The translations under genes and the position numbers were made by a program. The notes under the pieces are model-generated. The model did no database searches, was not told the origin of the DNA, and was given only the letters and a program-made list of their open reading frames with translations. 64,000 nucleotides of DNA from Pseudochrobactrum sp. sp1633. Its GTDB lineage: Bacteria; Pseudomonadota; Alphaproteobacteria; Rhizobiales; Rhizobiaceae. Location of the stretch: assembly GCF_030376605.1 (NCBI RefSeq), contig NZ_JARRAE010000001.1, forward strand, positions 393,665 through 457,664, written 5' to 3'. Of the stretch, positions 35,374-44,305 are shown one piece after another (the stretch's first letter is position 1; every line of letters begins with the position of its first letter).

Positions 35374-36536
35374 GCATTGCAGTCATGTCGCGTCTTTTCA
35401 AGGCACAGATCGGTTCTCCAAGCCGCAAGATACTTGCGATCCGGCTAGGTGACTTCGCTGATGATGAGGGGCGCGGAATTTGGCCGACTGTTGGCCGGTT
35501 GGCAAACGAAACTGAGCTGTCAGAGCGTACCGTGCAGCGCCTTCTGAAAGAGTTTGTTGATGAGGGTCTGTTGATCGTGGTCGCTGAGGGCGGCGGTCGC
35601 CCCGGACAGGCCACACGATACGACTTTGATATGATGAAATTGGAAGCTCTTGTGAGGGGTAAAACTGTGTCTGACGGGTGTCACCATGTCACGGGTGACA
35701 CCACGACACCCGTGACACTGGATGCAGAGACGGGTGACATTGACGACATAGACGGGTGTCACCATGTCACCCAAACCGTAATAGAACCATTAAATAAACC
35801 ATCACTTGAGAGAGGGCGCGCAAGCGAACTTGAAAACAAGGAAATCCGTAAGGCAAACGAACGGGCTTTCAAAAAAGCTTACCGGCAATGGCCAACATTC
35901 GTGACGGATAGTGAGCCAAAGGCGTTCAAAGCATGGATGCGTCTGAGCGCCGATGAGCAACAGCAGGCTTTTGAGGAATTAGGCCGCTATCTTGAGGCTT
36001 CCAAGGTTTCTGGTCGGAGCAAGTTTTGTACGTTTGCGGTTTATCTCAGCGAAAAGCGTTGGGAAAAGCTTCCAGCACCAGCGCAAGTTGCTGCAAATGC
36101 TCCGGCTCAGGTTCAAGCTGCGCCTTTCGGCAAAATGTGGGCTGCACGGGTTTATGAGCTTTTACTTGCCGGTGCTACGCATGTCGGTCAGCTGACAGCT
36201 TTGGAGCGGAAGATGGTTGAGGCTGGTCAATTCACGGTTGAGTATCTGTTGGCCGATAAGCATGTGAAGCTTGGTTTCCCAGCAGTGAATGATTTGTTTG
36301 AACGGGCTTCAAACCGCCGTGGCGATCTTGTTCCTGCTTATTTGCAGCCGGTGGCTGGGCGCATGGTTGCGATGAAGGTTGGTGGCGATCTGTGGCAGGC
36401 GTGGATTGATGCTCATGCTGCGCGTGGCTGGCCTTGGCTGCCTAACACCGGAACGCTGGAATATGTCTACCTGCCGGAAGGCGGTCCCGATGCATTGAAT
36501 GAATTACAGGCTCTGTTGCGAGGAATTGAAAAATGA
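35370..36536 (+). CDS. O-like phage replication initiator
   Basis: This 388-aa protein has an N-terminal HTH_36 domain (LAIRLGDFADDEGRGIWPTV, GRLANETELSERTVQRLLKE, about residues 23-62). The middle, encoded by iteron repeats, reads DGCHHVT twice. The C-terminal half is helical and may bind a helicase or loader. The origin inside the gene mirrors lambda O. No phage helicase gene follows, so host helicase loading is likely. Confidence 0.75.
   Translation: MSIAVMSRLFKAQIGSPSRKILAIRLGDFADDEGRGIWPTVGRLANETELSERTVQRLLKEFVDEGLLIVVAEGGGRPGQATRYDFDMMKLEALVRGKTVSDGCHHVTGDTTTPVTLDAETGDIDDIDGCHHVTQTVIEPLNKPSLERGRASELENKEIRKANERAFKKAYRQWPTFVTDSEPKAFKAWMRLSADEQQQAFEELGRYLEASKVSGRSKFCTFAVYLSEKRWEKLPAPAQVAANAPAQVQAAPFGKMWAARVYELLLAGATHVGQLTALERKMVEAGQFTVEYLLADKHVKLGFPAVNDLFERASNRRGDLVPAYLQPVAGRMVAMKVGGDLWQAWIDAHAARGWPWLPNTGTLEYVYLPEGGPDALNELQALLRGIEK
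35673..35773. repeat. Iteron cluster, likely prophage replication origin
   Basis: A 20-bp exact direct repeat (35673-35692 and 35751-35770) plus further ACGGGTGACA copies (35691, 35730), an inverted copy (about 35705-35715) and a final inverted half give about six iterons in 100 bases. AT-rich sequence follows (AACCATTAAATAAACC). The layout is that of lambda ori. Confidence 0.7.
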
Positions 36537-37183
36537 TGATGCCAAATAACAGACCATTTGAGGAAGCGCGTATCTTGGAAACAGCACGACAGCTCGATGA
36601 GCGCGATCCAGATCGTATCAAAATACGGATGCAAGAGAAATTTTTGGCTATTGCTGCCGGTAATGAGCAGTCTGAAAAACAATGGTTTGTTCTCAAAACT
36701 GCGAACAAACAAGAGAAAGCTGTTAGTAAATCGGTGAGTAACTTTGGAATTGAGACATGGTTGCCTTTGAAAAAAGCCTTGCAGCCACGTCGATATACCC
36801 GTCCTGCAAAGGAGATTGAGGTGCCAGTATTTGGCGGATATCTCTTTGTTAAAGCTGTTCCGTGTGCTGAAAGTTGGGTAGGCCTGTCGCGTATTGATGG
36901 TGCTATTTCTGTTGTGTTTGGCCAATGTGGCGCTTTGGTTGTTAGCGATAAATATATGAATGATCTCAAATGTTTGAATGACGTTGGTTCATTTAATGAT
37001 TTAAGGAATTTCCCACGTTACAAAAACGGTGAACGCGTATCGTTTCCGGTTGGCTCTGCAGGTGTTTTTGAGGGCGTCATAGAAGGCTATGTCGGGGCAA
37101 GAGCAGCCCGTGTTCTTGCCTTCATATTTGGTCAAGAGCGGACAATAGAAGTGCCTCTTGCCAATTTGATCAAATCGGCATAG
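36533..37183 (+). CDS. Phage NusG-like antitermination factor
   Basis: This 216-aa NusG paralogue has an NGN domain from about residue 45 (QWFVLKTANKQEKAVSKSVS, EVPVFGGYLFVKAVP) and a C-terminal KOW-type domain (NGERVSFPVGSAGVFEGVIE). NusG/RfaH relatives bind RNA polymerase and can prevent termination. It is the last early gene, just before a structured leader and terminator, so it may switch on late transcription. The start overlaps the previous stop. Confidence 0.85.
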   Translation: MMMPNNRPFEEARILETARQLDERDPDRIKIRMQEKFLAIAAGNEQSEKQWFVLKTANKQEKAVSKSVSNFGIETWLPLKKALQPRRYTRPAKEIEVPVFGGYLFVKAVPCAESWVGLSRIDGAISVVFGQCGALVVSDKYMNDLKCLNDVGSFNDLRNFPRYKNGERVSFPVGSAGVFEGVIEGYVGARAARVLAFIFGQERTIEVPLANLIKSA

Positions 37184-37345
37184 CCATAGTCGCAGAGACG
37201 ACTGTGGACTGTGGAGCGTAGTGCTTCCGATACCCTGTAGCAGCCTATATGGCAGAGCTCGGCACAGACCTCGGAGAAGCTACCGGAAGACCGGCAACCG
37301 CTTCTCCCCAAGTGCGAAGCTATGAGGAAATTTCGAGCCCTAAGA
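37184..37345 (+). ncRNA. Structured leader RNA with competing helices
   Basis: A 9-bp hairpin right after the nusG-like stop (37184-37207) is followed by three helices that cannot all form: GCTTCCGA (37223) with TCGGAGAAGC (37271), GGAGAAGC (37273) with GCTTCTCC (37300), and GCTTC (37300) with GAAGC (37316). The second contains an inner CCGG-AAGA-CCGG stem. It has no coding frame. It could be an antitermination (put-like) element or an attenuator; this is inferred from sequence alone. Confidence 0.5.
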
Positions 37346-37429
37346 AATTACTAAAACTGCATCATACCTGAGTTGTGGATTATATTCGTATGATGCACAA
37401 ATGTTGGTGTTTCTGAAATCCATATCGGT

Positions 37430-37471
37430 AAAACTGCATGGCGGATTAAAAAGCTAGATTGCAGTTTTTTT
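37430..37471 (+). terminator. Intrinsic terminator upstream of the GGDEF gene
   Basis: The arms AAAACTGCA and TGCAGTTTT end in a run of eight T. A terminator 20 bases before a gene in the same direction implies regulated read-through. Confidence 0.7.
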
Positions 37472-37492
37472 AATAAGATATGATCCCGGAAG

Positions 37493-38206
37493 GTGGGGCG
37501 GTTGTTATCGAAGTTTGTGTTGAAACGAACGGCAATAGTCGCAGTATTTGCAGCGGCTATTTCAATATCATTTTCAACTGGTATTCGAATAATCACGGGA
37601 ACAGAGTCCGATTTAATAACGGTCTTTGTTAGATTGACGCTACCATTTCTGATCGCAATACCGATTGGTATTTATTGGTTTTCTCGTCTGGAAAAACTGG
37701 AACTCTCTTATCGTAGCGCCATCCGCAGAGCCAATGAGCTTACGCGCATCGCGAGTGTGGACCCTTTAACCGGTATCCTTAACCGCCGTAGTTTTATCGA
37801 GCAGTTTAATGCAGCAAGTGCCGCGGGTGTTCGAGGCTGGTTTATGTTAGCTGATATTGATTATCTGAAAGTGATAAATGACAAATATGGTCACCTTGTT
37901 GGTGATGATGCTGTTGTTTCTGTCGCTCAGGCAATGGTCAACGTATTGCCGACAGATAGTTTGATTGCGCGTATTGGTGGGGATGAGTTTTGCGCTTTCA
38001 TACCAAAGGCTTCATGTGCTGATGTTGATGATGCAATTGAGCAGATGAATGCGAAAGCGCATGATGAGTTTCAGCAGCGACAGACTGGTATTACGCATGT
38101 TTTATCGCTTTCTGTTGGATATATGCCATTAAAATCTAATCAGAAATTCAAAGATATTATGTCTCTTGCTGATGAGCGAATGTATCGCAAGAAAAGAGCA
38201 AGATAG
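37493..38206 (+). CDS. Prophage-borne diguanylate cyclase (GGDEF)
   Basis: This 237-aa protein has two N-terminal membrane helices (about residues 12-34 and 43-63), a short linker helix and a GGDEF domain with SVDPLTGILNRRSF and intact IGGDEF (residues 162-166). It would make cyclic di-GMP from GTP. The usual inhibitory RxxD site reads LPTD, so product inhibition should be weak. The start is GTG at 37493 or TTG at 37502; the SD AAGGTGG suits either. It lies between early and late genes, as cargo. Confidence 0.85.
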   Translation: MGRLLSKFVLKRTAIVAVFAAAISISFSTGIRIITGTESDLITVFVRLTLPFLIAIPIGIYWFSRLEKLELSYRSAIRRANELTRIASVDPLTGILNRRSFIEQFNAASAAGVRGWFMLADIDYLKVINDKYGHLVGDDAVVSVAQAMVNVLPTDSLIARIGGDEFCAFIPKASCADVDDAIEQMNAKAHDEFQQRQTGITHVLSLSVGYMPLKSNQKFKDIMSLADERMYRKKRAR

Positions 38207-38709
38207 CGGCTCTATGGCAGGCACAAACCAGATAATGAAGGTGCTTAGTGATGGGTGCTGCTGGCTGGGGCAAGGGCGTGACTCTTCCCTAAAAGTTAAA
38301 GGAAAGCTGATTAGGATGTGAGCGAAAATGCGCACATACATATTCTAACTTTCCATATCGCTTACGAACATAAGCCCGAACGGCGACTAACTTGCGTTTC
38401 AACTTTGTTTCCATTGTATTCACACTCCGGTACAGACGGGGTCGAGCTCGTCACTCAAGCCACGTTCTAGTCGTGACCTTGCCCCACGGAAGTACAATAG
38501 AAATTGCCGACCGGATTATTTTCCCCGCCAGCAGCATCTTTCACTAATCATGCGAATATTATTCCGTCAAATGCGTATGAATTAATGTAGTGCGCGGTAA
38601 AATGCGTGCGGACCATGAGTGTTGAGATTCATGCACATTTCAACATGCGCGAATATTTGGCGGTCAGGACTGAGTATTGCTGATCTCTCTTTCACTGGAA
38701 TAATTGACC
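38207..38709. other. 503-bp spacer before the late genes
   Basis: It contains an inverted pair TGGGGCAAGG (38266) and CCTTGCCCCA (38477), and between them a possible 41-codon minus-strand frame. The late promoter probably lies near its right end, but I see no clear match. Confidence 0.4.
38289..38414 (-). CDS. Possible 41-aa basic protein
   Basis: It reads METKLKRKLVAVRAYVRKRY and ends HPNQLSFNF. GGAG lies upstream with long spacing. It runs against the surrounding operon. The strongly basic start may bind nucleic acid, but the frame is short and may be chance. Confidence 0.3.
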   Translation of the reverse strand: METKLKRKLVAVRAYVRKRYGKLEYVCAHFRSHPNQLSFNF

Positions 38710-39498
38710 ATGCTGAATGTCACCTCATTATTGAGTGGACCATTGTTATCTGATGGTCCATCCGTGTTCATGAGTTTTGACACGAAGGGGTGGGAGCAGG
38801 AGCTTGACCGGTTCGAGCAGGAAGTAGTTCCAAAGGCAACGATCAGTGCATTGAACAGAACCGCGGCAGTTGGTCGATTGGCTGTGCAGGATGAGATGGA
38901 GGCTAAGCTTGATCGAGTGACACCTTTTGCAAAACGGGGTGTTGCCTATGAGCAGGCAAGTAGTTCTAGTCTTTCAGCAGCTGTTATCATTGCAGGAAAG
39001 TCATGGGCTAAGAATTCAACGCCGCCTGCTAATTTTCTGACGCCGCAATTTTTCGGTGGTCAGCGCAATCTCAAATCCTTTGAGCGCCAGCTGATCTCCG
39101 CAGGGCATATGGACAAGGGGCTTTATGCCGTTCCTTCAAAGGATTGTCCTCTTGATCAGTATGGCAATGTTCGCGTGGCATTGATTGTACGCATTCTGGC
39201 TGATTTGCAAATTGCTGAACGTACTGTTGGTTATAATCGTAAGCGAACGGCAGCTTCAACCAGGCGCAATGCGCGATACAAGAATGCTCGCTTCTTTGTG
39301 CCAGAGCGCGGATCACATTTGCATCCGGGGGTATGGCAGCGAAACCCCATGGATAAGTTAATAAAACCCATGCTGCTCTTTGTTCGTATGCGCTCCTATG
39401 TTCAAACCGTTAACTTCCATGAGACAGTAAAGCGCGTGGCAGAAGAACGTTTCGCCCGATACTTCGCGGAAGAGGTCGGCAAGCGAAGCCACCGATAG
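38710..39498 (+). CDS. Minor tail protein Z-like
   Basis: This 262-aa protein has the lambda gpZ-like pattern: LDRFEQEVVPKATISALNRT, then VTPFAKRGVAYEQA, FLTPQFFGGQRNLKSFERQL and the late VFxxV-like beta region. gpZ acts at the tail-head junction. In lambda Z follows FII; here it precedes the small terminase. A TTG at 38704 also opens the frame; the ATG at 38710 is chosen. Confidence 0.5.
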   Translation: MLNVTSLLSGPLLSDGPSVFMSFDTKGWEQELDRFEQEVVPKATISALNRTAAVGRLAVQDEMEAKLDRVTPFAKRGVAYEQASSSSLSAAVIIAGKSWAKNSTPPANFLTPQFFGGQRNLKSFERQLISAGHMDKGLYAVPSKDCPLDQYGNVRVALIVRILADLQIAERTVGYNRKRTAASTRRNARYKNARFFVPERGSHLHPGVWQRNPMDKLIKPMLLFVRMRSYVQTVNFHETVKRVAEERFARYFAEEVGKRSHR

Positions 39499-39557
39499 TT
39501 GGTCAGTCGATATGGATCATTTCTAACATTTCGGGTCCTTCCTGACGCACCTTGCCT

Positions 39558-39660
39558 GCGGGTATTTCGCACCGCGGGTTTTGGTCAGTCTGAGCGTGAA
39601 ATCAAAGCCTAAAGTCGAAGGCTAAAGAACTAAAGTCAGGCACTAAACTCAGAGGATTAA
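39558..39660. other. Candidate cos region of the prophage
   Basis: A dyad GCGGGT...ACCGC (39558-39575) is followed by four CTAAAG-type repeats (39609, 39622, 39630, 39643) at spacings 13, 8 and 13. The place, just upstream of the small terminase, is that of lambda cosN and cosB with its R sites. The role is inferred. Confidence 0.4.
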
Positions 39661-39688
39661 ATATCCGGCTGTATTCTCAGGAAAAGTT

Positions 39689-40381
39689 ATGACGGCCATC
39701 CAGTCAGATCAGACGATGAGCAAGGGCGAGTTTGCCAAGCTGATCAATGTCTCTGCCGGACGAATATCTCAATATATTGCGTCCGGCCAGATTGGACCGG
39801 ATGCTTTGCAAGGCGAAGGACGAAGCGCCCGTATTGTAGTGGAACGCGCCAAGCGCCACTTGAGCGGGCGCCTTGATGTCTCACAGCGTGTAGGCATTAA
39901 TGGTCTAGGCACGCGAATATCTGTTTCACCGGTACCACGCGCTGCAGTCGAACAAACGGATGCACCTTTACTGCAGAATGCAGAAAAGCGGCCACCGGAA
40001 GTGTTTCAGACACCAAGTGATCTGGTTGCTGACCAGATAGCCCGCGAAAAGCTTGAACAAGCCAAAATGCAGACAGCGCGTGCCAAACGCGAAGAAGCAT
40101 TAGCATCTGGCCGGTTCATGTTGGCGGATGAAGCCAGATCAGAAATCACGCGATCAGTGGCGATGGCTTACCGTGTGATGGAGGGCGGGCTGGCTGATAT
40201 GGCAACGCATCTGGCCGGCCAGTTTGAACTACCACAACGCGACATCCTACATCACCTGCAGCAAGCTTTCCGCAAAGTACGTGAGCGAGCAGCACAGGGT
40301 TTCATAGAGCAACAGGCTTCAGAGCCGGAAAACGTGATTGATCCTGATTTATTTGAAAGTGAGGATCAACACCCAGACTGA
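39689..40381 (+). CDS. Terminase small subunit (Nu1-like)
   Basis: This 230-aa protein has an HTH (SKGEFAKLINVSAGRISQYI, residues 11-30) followed by a helical dimer and partner region (EKLEQAKMQTARAKREEALA). It should bind the cos region just upstream and hand DNA to the large subunit 11 bases downstream. Its sequence differs from the satellite's small terminase. Confidence 0.82.
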   Translation: MTAIQSDQTMSKGEFAKLINVSAGRISQYIASGQIGPDALQGEGRSARIVVERAKRHLSGRLDVSQRVGINGLGTRISVSPVPRAAVEQTDAPLLQNAEKRPPEVFQTPSDLVADQIAREKLEQAKMQTARAKREEALASGRFMLADEARSEITRSVAMAYRVMEGGLADMATHLAGQFELPQRDILHHLQQAFRKVRERAAQGFIEQQASEPENVIDPDLFESEDQHPD

Positions 40382-40392
40382 ATGGTTGGTAC

Positions 40393-42423
40393 ATGACACT
40401 GCTTTGCAATCCGGCATGGCTGACATATTCCATTCTGGCACAGGAGACGATGCCACCGCCACCGGTTGATTATCTAGCTTGGGCAAAACAGAATATTGTC
40501 TTTTCTGATCGTATCACACAGTTTCCTGGTCCCTATAATGAAACGCTGTTTCCGTTCTTCTCGGAGATATTGAAAGCTATTTCACCGGAAGACCCGTGCC
40601 GGATTGTGACTATTGCCAAATCGGCACAGGTCGGCGGCACGGTGCTGGCGAATATCTTCACGCTCGGCACTATGGATATGGATCCGTGCGATTTTCTGTA
40701 TGTGCATCCGACAGAGGAAAATGCCTCTCGTTGGTCGAAACAGAAGCTGATGCCGCTGATCCGCGAAACTACGTCTTTGACGGCACTGTTTCCTGAGAAA
40801 AGCCGCGAGGGTGGTAATTCCATCCACTATAAGGAGCGTGCAGACGGGCGCGGGGCTATTCAGGCAGCGGGTGCCAATTCACCTTCCGGCTTGTCGATGA
40901 TCTCACCGCGTAAGCAGGTGCAGGATGATCTGTCGAAATGGCAAAACAATGAGGCAGGTGATCCGGAAAGTCAGGCAGAGAGCCGGTCAAAAGCATTCAT
41001 CGCGGCGAAGATCCTGAAAATCTCAACGCCGCTGATTGCGCCGGGCTGCCGTATCAGCTCCAACTTTGAGCAGGGCACGCAGGAGCGTTACCATGTGCCG
41101 TGTCCGCATTGTTTGGAGTTGCAACCGCTCGAATGGGAGCAGATGCGTGATCACATTGATCCGGAGCATCCTGAGAAAGCGTGTTTTTACTGCGTTAAAT
41201 GTGGCGGCGAAATCAAGGAGCATCATCGCGCATGGATGGTAGCAAGAGAGAATGGTGCCAAATGGATTGCTAAATATCCGGAACGAGCACGCTATCATCG
41301 CTCATTCCATATCTGGGTTGCCTATTCGCCGTTGGAAAGTTGGGAGGCGCTGGCGCGTGCCTATCTCAATGTGCAGCGCGGCGGTCCCGATGATAAAGGC
41401 AAGAAGGCCGGTGCTGAGCAGGTATTTTTCAATGACTGGCTCGGCCAACCCTTTGAGACTGACGGGGAATCTATTGGCTGGGAAGTGTTGCGCGATAGGG
41501 CAGCGCAAACTGGCCTGCCGCGTGGAATTATCCCATCAAAGGCACTGATCCTGACAATTGGCATAGACGTGCAGGGGGATCGTGTTGAATGGCTGCTGGT
41601 TGGTTATGGCAAGAACCGTTACCGCGTGGTGATAGATCGCGGGACATTTGACGATAATACCGGTCGTAATCTACCGGGTTTTACAGCGCATTCCGGCCAT
41701 ATCTCCGAGCCTGCAGTGCAACAGGCATTGTCGCAACTGGTTAAACGTGAATGGCTGGATTGTTGGGGTAACCGGCGCAAAGTCGATCTGACCGCGATTG
41801 ATGGTAATGCCTATACCGAAGATGTCTGGGAGTGGGCGCGGCGTCATCCGATCACGGATGTGATTATGGTGCGTGGTGATAATCGCGAAGCCGCTCCAAT
41901 GCTGGCGCAAGTTAAAAAAGAGAAAGACAAAAAAGGTAGGCCGCTCAAATACTCACGGCGCTTTTTTAACTTCAATGCTTCGGTGATGAAAGCAGCTCTT
42001 TATCGCTCATTCCGCAAGGAAGATCCGGGCCAGACTGGCTATATCGATTTTGTGCATGGTCTGGGGGATGACTTCTTTGAACAGGCAACATCCGAGATAC
42101 GTGTTCAGCGCCGTGGCCGGTCTGGCCATCCTTATTATGAATGGGATTTGCCAGCTGGAAAACGCAATGAGGCGTTGGATATGCTCAACCAGTCTTTGGC
42201 CGCGACCCTACGCTTAGGGATCAATTACTGGACTGAGGATGAATGGGACGCATTGGCGGAACGTCTTTCACAAGAACCGCCACCGGCACAGCTTGATCTG
42301 GAAGATCAGCTTTTACGCCAGCCTCAGGTGCCGGCACCCAAAACTGCAGATGAACAGAAACAATCGCCATTGGTAAAAGCGGCCATCGCTCGTGCAATGG
42401 CGCGTGCCAGCCGCCGCGGCTGA
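40393..42423 (+). CDS. Terminase large subunit (lambda gpA family)
   Basis: This 676-aa packaging motor/nuclease has a Walker-A-like AKSAQVGGT near residue 75, ADGRGAIQAAGANSPSGLSM, a zinc-like pair CPHC and CVKC (about residues 237-277), and the nuclease part starting at LILTIGIDVQGDRVEW. It cuts cos and pumps DNA into the prohead. The length is normal for gpA. Confidence 0.95.
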   Translation: MTLLCNPAWLTYSILAQETMPPPPVDYLAWAKQNIVFSDRITQFPGPYNETLFPFFSEILKAISPEDPCRIVTIAKSAQVGGTVLANIFTLGTMDMDPCDFLYVHPTEENASRWSKQKLMPLIRETTSLTALFPEKSREGGNSIHYKERADGRGAIQAAGANSPSGLSMISPRKQVQDDLSKWQNNEAGDPESQAESRSKAFIAAKILKISTPLIAPGCRISSNFEQGTQERYHVPCPHCLELQPLEWEQMRDHIDPEHPEKACFYCVKCGGEIKEHHRAWMVARENGAKWIAKYPERARYHRSFHIWVAYSPLESWEALARAYLNVQRGGPDDKGKKAGAEQVFFNDWLGQPFETDGESIGWEVLRDRAAQTGLPRGIIPSKALILTIGIDVQGDRVEWLLVGYGKNRYRVVIDRGTFDDNTGRNLPGFTAHSGHISEPAVQQALSQLVKREWLDCWGNRRKVDLTAIDGNAYTEDVWEWARRHPITDVIMVRGDNREAAPMLAQVKKEKDKKGRPLKYSRRFFNFNASVMKAALYRSFRKEDPGQTGYIDFVHGLGDDFFEQATSEIRVQRRGRSGHPYYEWDLPAGKRNEALDMLNQSLAATLRLGINYWTEDEWDALAERLSQEPPPAQLDLEDQLLRQPQVPAPKTADEQKQSPLVKAAIARAMARASRRG

Positions 42424-42434
42424 TCGGAAACAAC

Positions 42435-42659
42435 ATGACAGACAGAAGCATTTTATTGGCACGTCTCACGGAAGCAGAGACGGCGCTGCATAAACTCATG
42501 GTTGGCAAAGCATCAGTACAGCTTAGCTATCAGGGGGAAAGTGTGACTTTCACCACAGCAGATGAAGGGCGGTTGCGGCTTTATATTGGTGAGCTACGGA
42601 CACAGCTGGGGATTGCCAGTGCAGCACGTGCCCGCTCGCGCCGTGTGGTGTTTCTATGA
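42435..42659 (+). CDS. Head-tail joining protein gpW-like
   Basis: A 74-aa gpW-family protein: RLTEAETALHKLMVGKASVQ and SVTFTTADEGRLRLYIGELR. gpW plugs the portal after packaging. The position between terminase and portal is as in lambda. The stop overlaps the portal ATG. Confidence 0.88.
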   Translation: MTDRSILLARLTEAETALHKLMVGKASVQLSYQGESVTFTTADEGRLRLYIGELRTQLGIASAARARSRRVVFL

Positions 42660-44305
42660 GCGAACCGGTTATTCTGGACGCTCACGGCGCTCCAATGCCA
42701 CCGGAGGTGCGTGTTGCAGCCCGCAGACGTTACGCGATGAATGCGGCAGCTTATAGCGCTGCCGGTTCGGATCATTCGTCTATGGCTGGTTGGCGACCTG
42801 GTACATATTCCGGACAAGCTGCACTCACATTGTCGCGCGATGTTGTTATTGATCGTGTCAATGATGCGGTGCGCAATAACGGTTGGGCATCGGCTGGTGT
42901 GTCCCGTCTCGTGGATACAGTGATCGGTTCCGGATGGCGCTTATCCAGTCAACCAAATGCCAGAACTCTGAATTTGAGTGCTGATGAGGCAGATGAGATT
43001 GGCGACCAGATCGAGGGGCTATGGTCGGATGTGGCGACCGATCCCGGTAATTGGTTTGATGCAGAACGCACAAAATCTATTGCGGGATTGCTGGGACTGG
43101 CCGCACGCCACCGCTTCTCGGATGGTGAGGCCTTCGCAGTTTTGCCATTTCGGATGGGTGCCAATGGTTACGGCACATGCGTACATGTGATTGATCCGGC
43201 GCGTATCTCCAATCCGAAAGGGGCGATGGATAGCGAGTTTCTGCGTGATGGTGTTGAGCTTGATGCCTATGGCGCGCCGCTGGCCTATCATGTGCGCCGC
43301 ACACATCCCGGCGATATCACCAGACCGATGCATGATATGTTTATCTGGGATCGCGTGGAGCGCGAAACCGAATGGGGCAGGCCGGTCTCGGTGCATGCCT
43401 TTGAGGCCAGCCGCGCCGGTATGACGCGCGGTGTCAGCCCTTGGGCATCCGTGTTGCAGCAGCTCAAGCAAGTCTCTGATTACAATGATTATGAGCTGCA
43501 GGCAGCATCACTCAATGCGGTAATGGCGGCTTTCATCAAAACGCCGCTGGATATGGATCAGCTGGCTGATAGTTTCAGTGCCGGTGATAGTGGCAAATCG
43601 ATTAACGCATTTTTTGATGCGCAGGCAGCGGCACAAGGTGCAGCATATAAGGCTGATCCGATCCGGTTGAAAGGTGCGCAGCTCAATTTCCTCAATCCGG
43701 GTGAGGATGTGGTTTTTACCAAATCCGAACATCCGAACGCTGCCTTTGAGGTATTCGTCAATGCAGCACTGCGTAATATCGCGTCATCCATTGGCCTGAC
43801 CTATGAGCAGCTGACCATGGACTGGTCAAAGGTTAATTATTCCAGTGCGCGTGCGGCACTTCTGGAAATCTGGCGCGGGCTGACTGCACGCAAAACCAGC
43901 TTTGCTCATAGCTTTATGCAGCCAATTTATATGGCCTGGCTTGAAGAAGTGTTCGACCAAGGTCGGATCAAACTACCGTCACATGCTGTTTCCTTTGAGG
44001 CCAATCCGATCGGATGGGCAAGGGCAGCTTGGATCGGTTCCGGTCGTGGTTGGGTTGATCCGGAGAAAGAAGCGCGTGCCGCGGCTATTCGTTTGGCTAC
44101 TGGCCTTTCAACGCAGGAATCAGAGTCCGCCGAACAGGGACGCGATTGGAAGGAAGACATGCTGCAACGTGCCCGTGAACAGCGCTTTGCCGCCAAGCAC
44201 GGTGTCACTTCCGGTGAGGTGGCAAGTACCGGTGTGGTGTCACGCTTCGGTAGTGAGACACCGAAAGATGAACCGGAAGAAACCAATAAGGATCAGAGCA
44301 AATGA
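42656..44305 (+). CDS. Phage portal protein (lambda gpB family)
   Basis: This 549-aa portal forms the dodecameric DNA gate at one capsid vertex. It shows RDVVIDRVNDAVRNNGWASA, TVIGSGWRLSS, RFSDGEAFAVLPFRMGANGY and the QLTMDWSKVNYSSARAALLE stem region. The length is normal. It overlaps the protease gene by ATGA. Confidence 0.94.
   Translation: MSEPVILDAHGAPMPPEVRVAARRRYAMNAAAYSAAGSDHSSMAGWRPGTYSGQAALTLSRDVVIDRVNDAVRNNGWASAGVSRLVDTVIGSGWRLSSQPNARTLNLSADEADEIGDQIEGLWSDVATDPGNWFDAERTKSIAGLLGLAARHRFSDGEAFAVLPFRMGANGYGTCVHVIDPARISNPKGAMDSEFLRDGVELDAYGAPLAYHVRRTHPGDITRPMHDMFIWDRVERETEWGRPVSVHAFEASRAGMTRGVSPWASVLQQLKQVSDYNDYELQAASLNAVMAAFIKTPLDMDQLADSFSAGDSGKSINAFFDAQAAAQGAAYKADPIRLKGAQLNFLNPGEDVVFTKSEHPNAAFEVFVNAALRNIASSIGLTYEQLTMDWSKVNYSSARAALLEIWRGLTARKTSFAHSFMQPIYMAWLEEVFDQGRIKLPSHAVSFEANPIGWARAAWIGSGRGWVDPEKEARAAAIRLATGLSTQESESAEQGRDWKEDMLQRAREQRFAAKHGVTSGEVASTGVVSRFGSETPKDEPEETNKDQSK

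Larger units (their letters stand above)
37184..37492. other. 309-bp non-coding leader between nusG-like and GGDEF genes
   Basis: Besides the competing helices it holds a perfect 10-bp hairpin (37358-37367 with 37388-37397, TGCATCATAC arms) and an intrinsic terminator at 37430-37471. The word AAAACTGCAT occurs twice (37353, 37430), and either copy can pair with the terminator's 3' arm. Confidence 0.6.

Noticed and set aside
35673..35773. Regularly repeated words that could suggest a small CRISPR-like array
   Set aside because: Repeats are in both orientations, unevenly spaced and inside a replication gene; iterons explain them better and no cas genes are present.
38129..38341. 70-codon leftward frame overlapping the GGDEF 3' end
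   Set aside because: It overlaps a conserved domain end and lacks a ribosome site; the 41-codon frame at 38289-38414 is in a different frame and more plausible.
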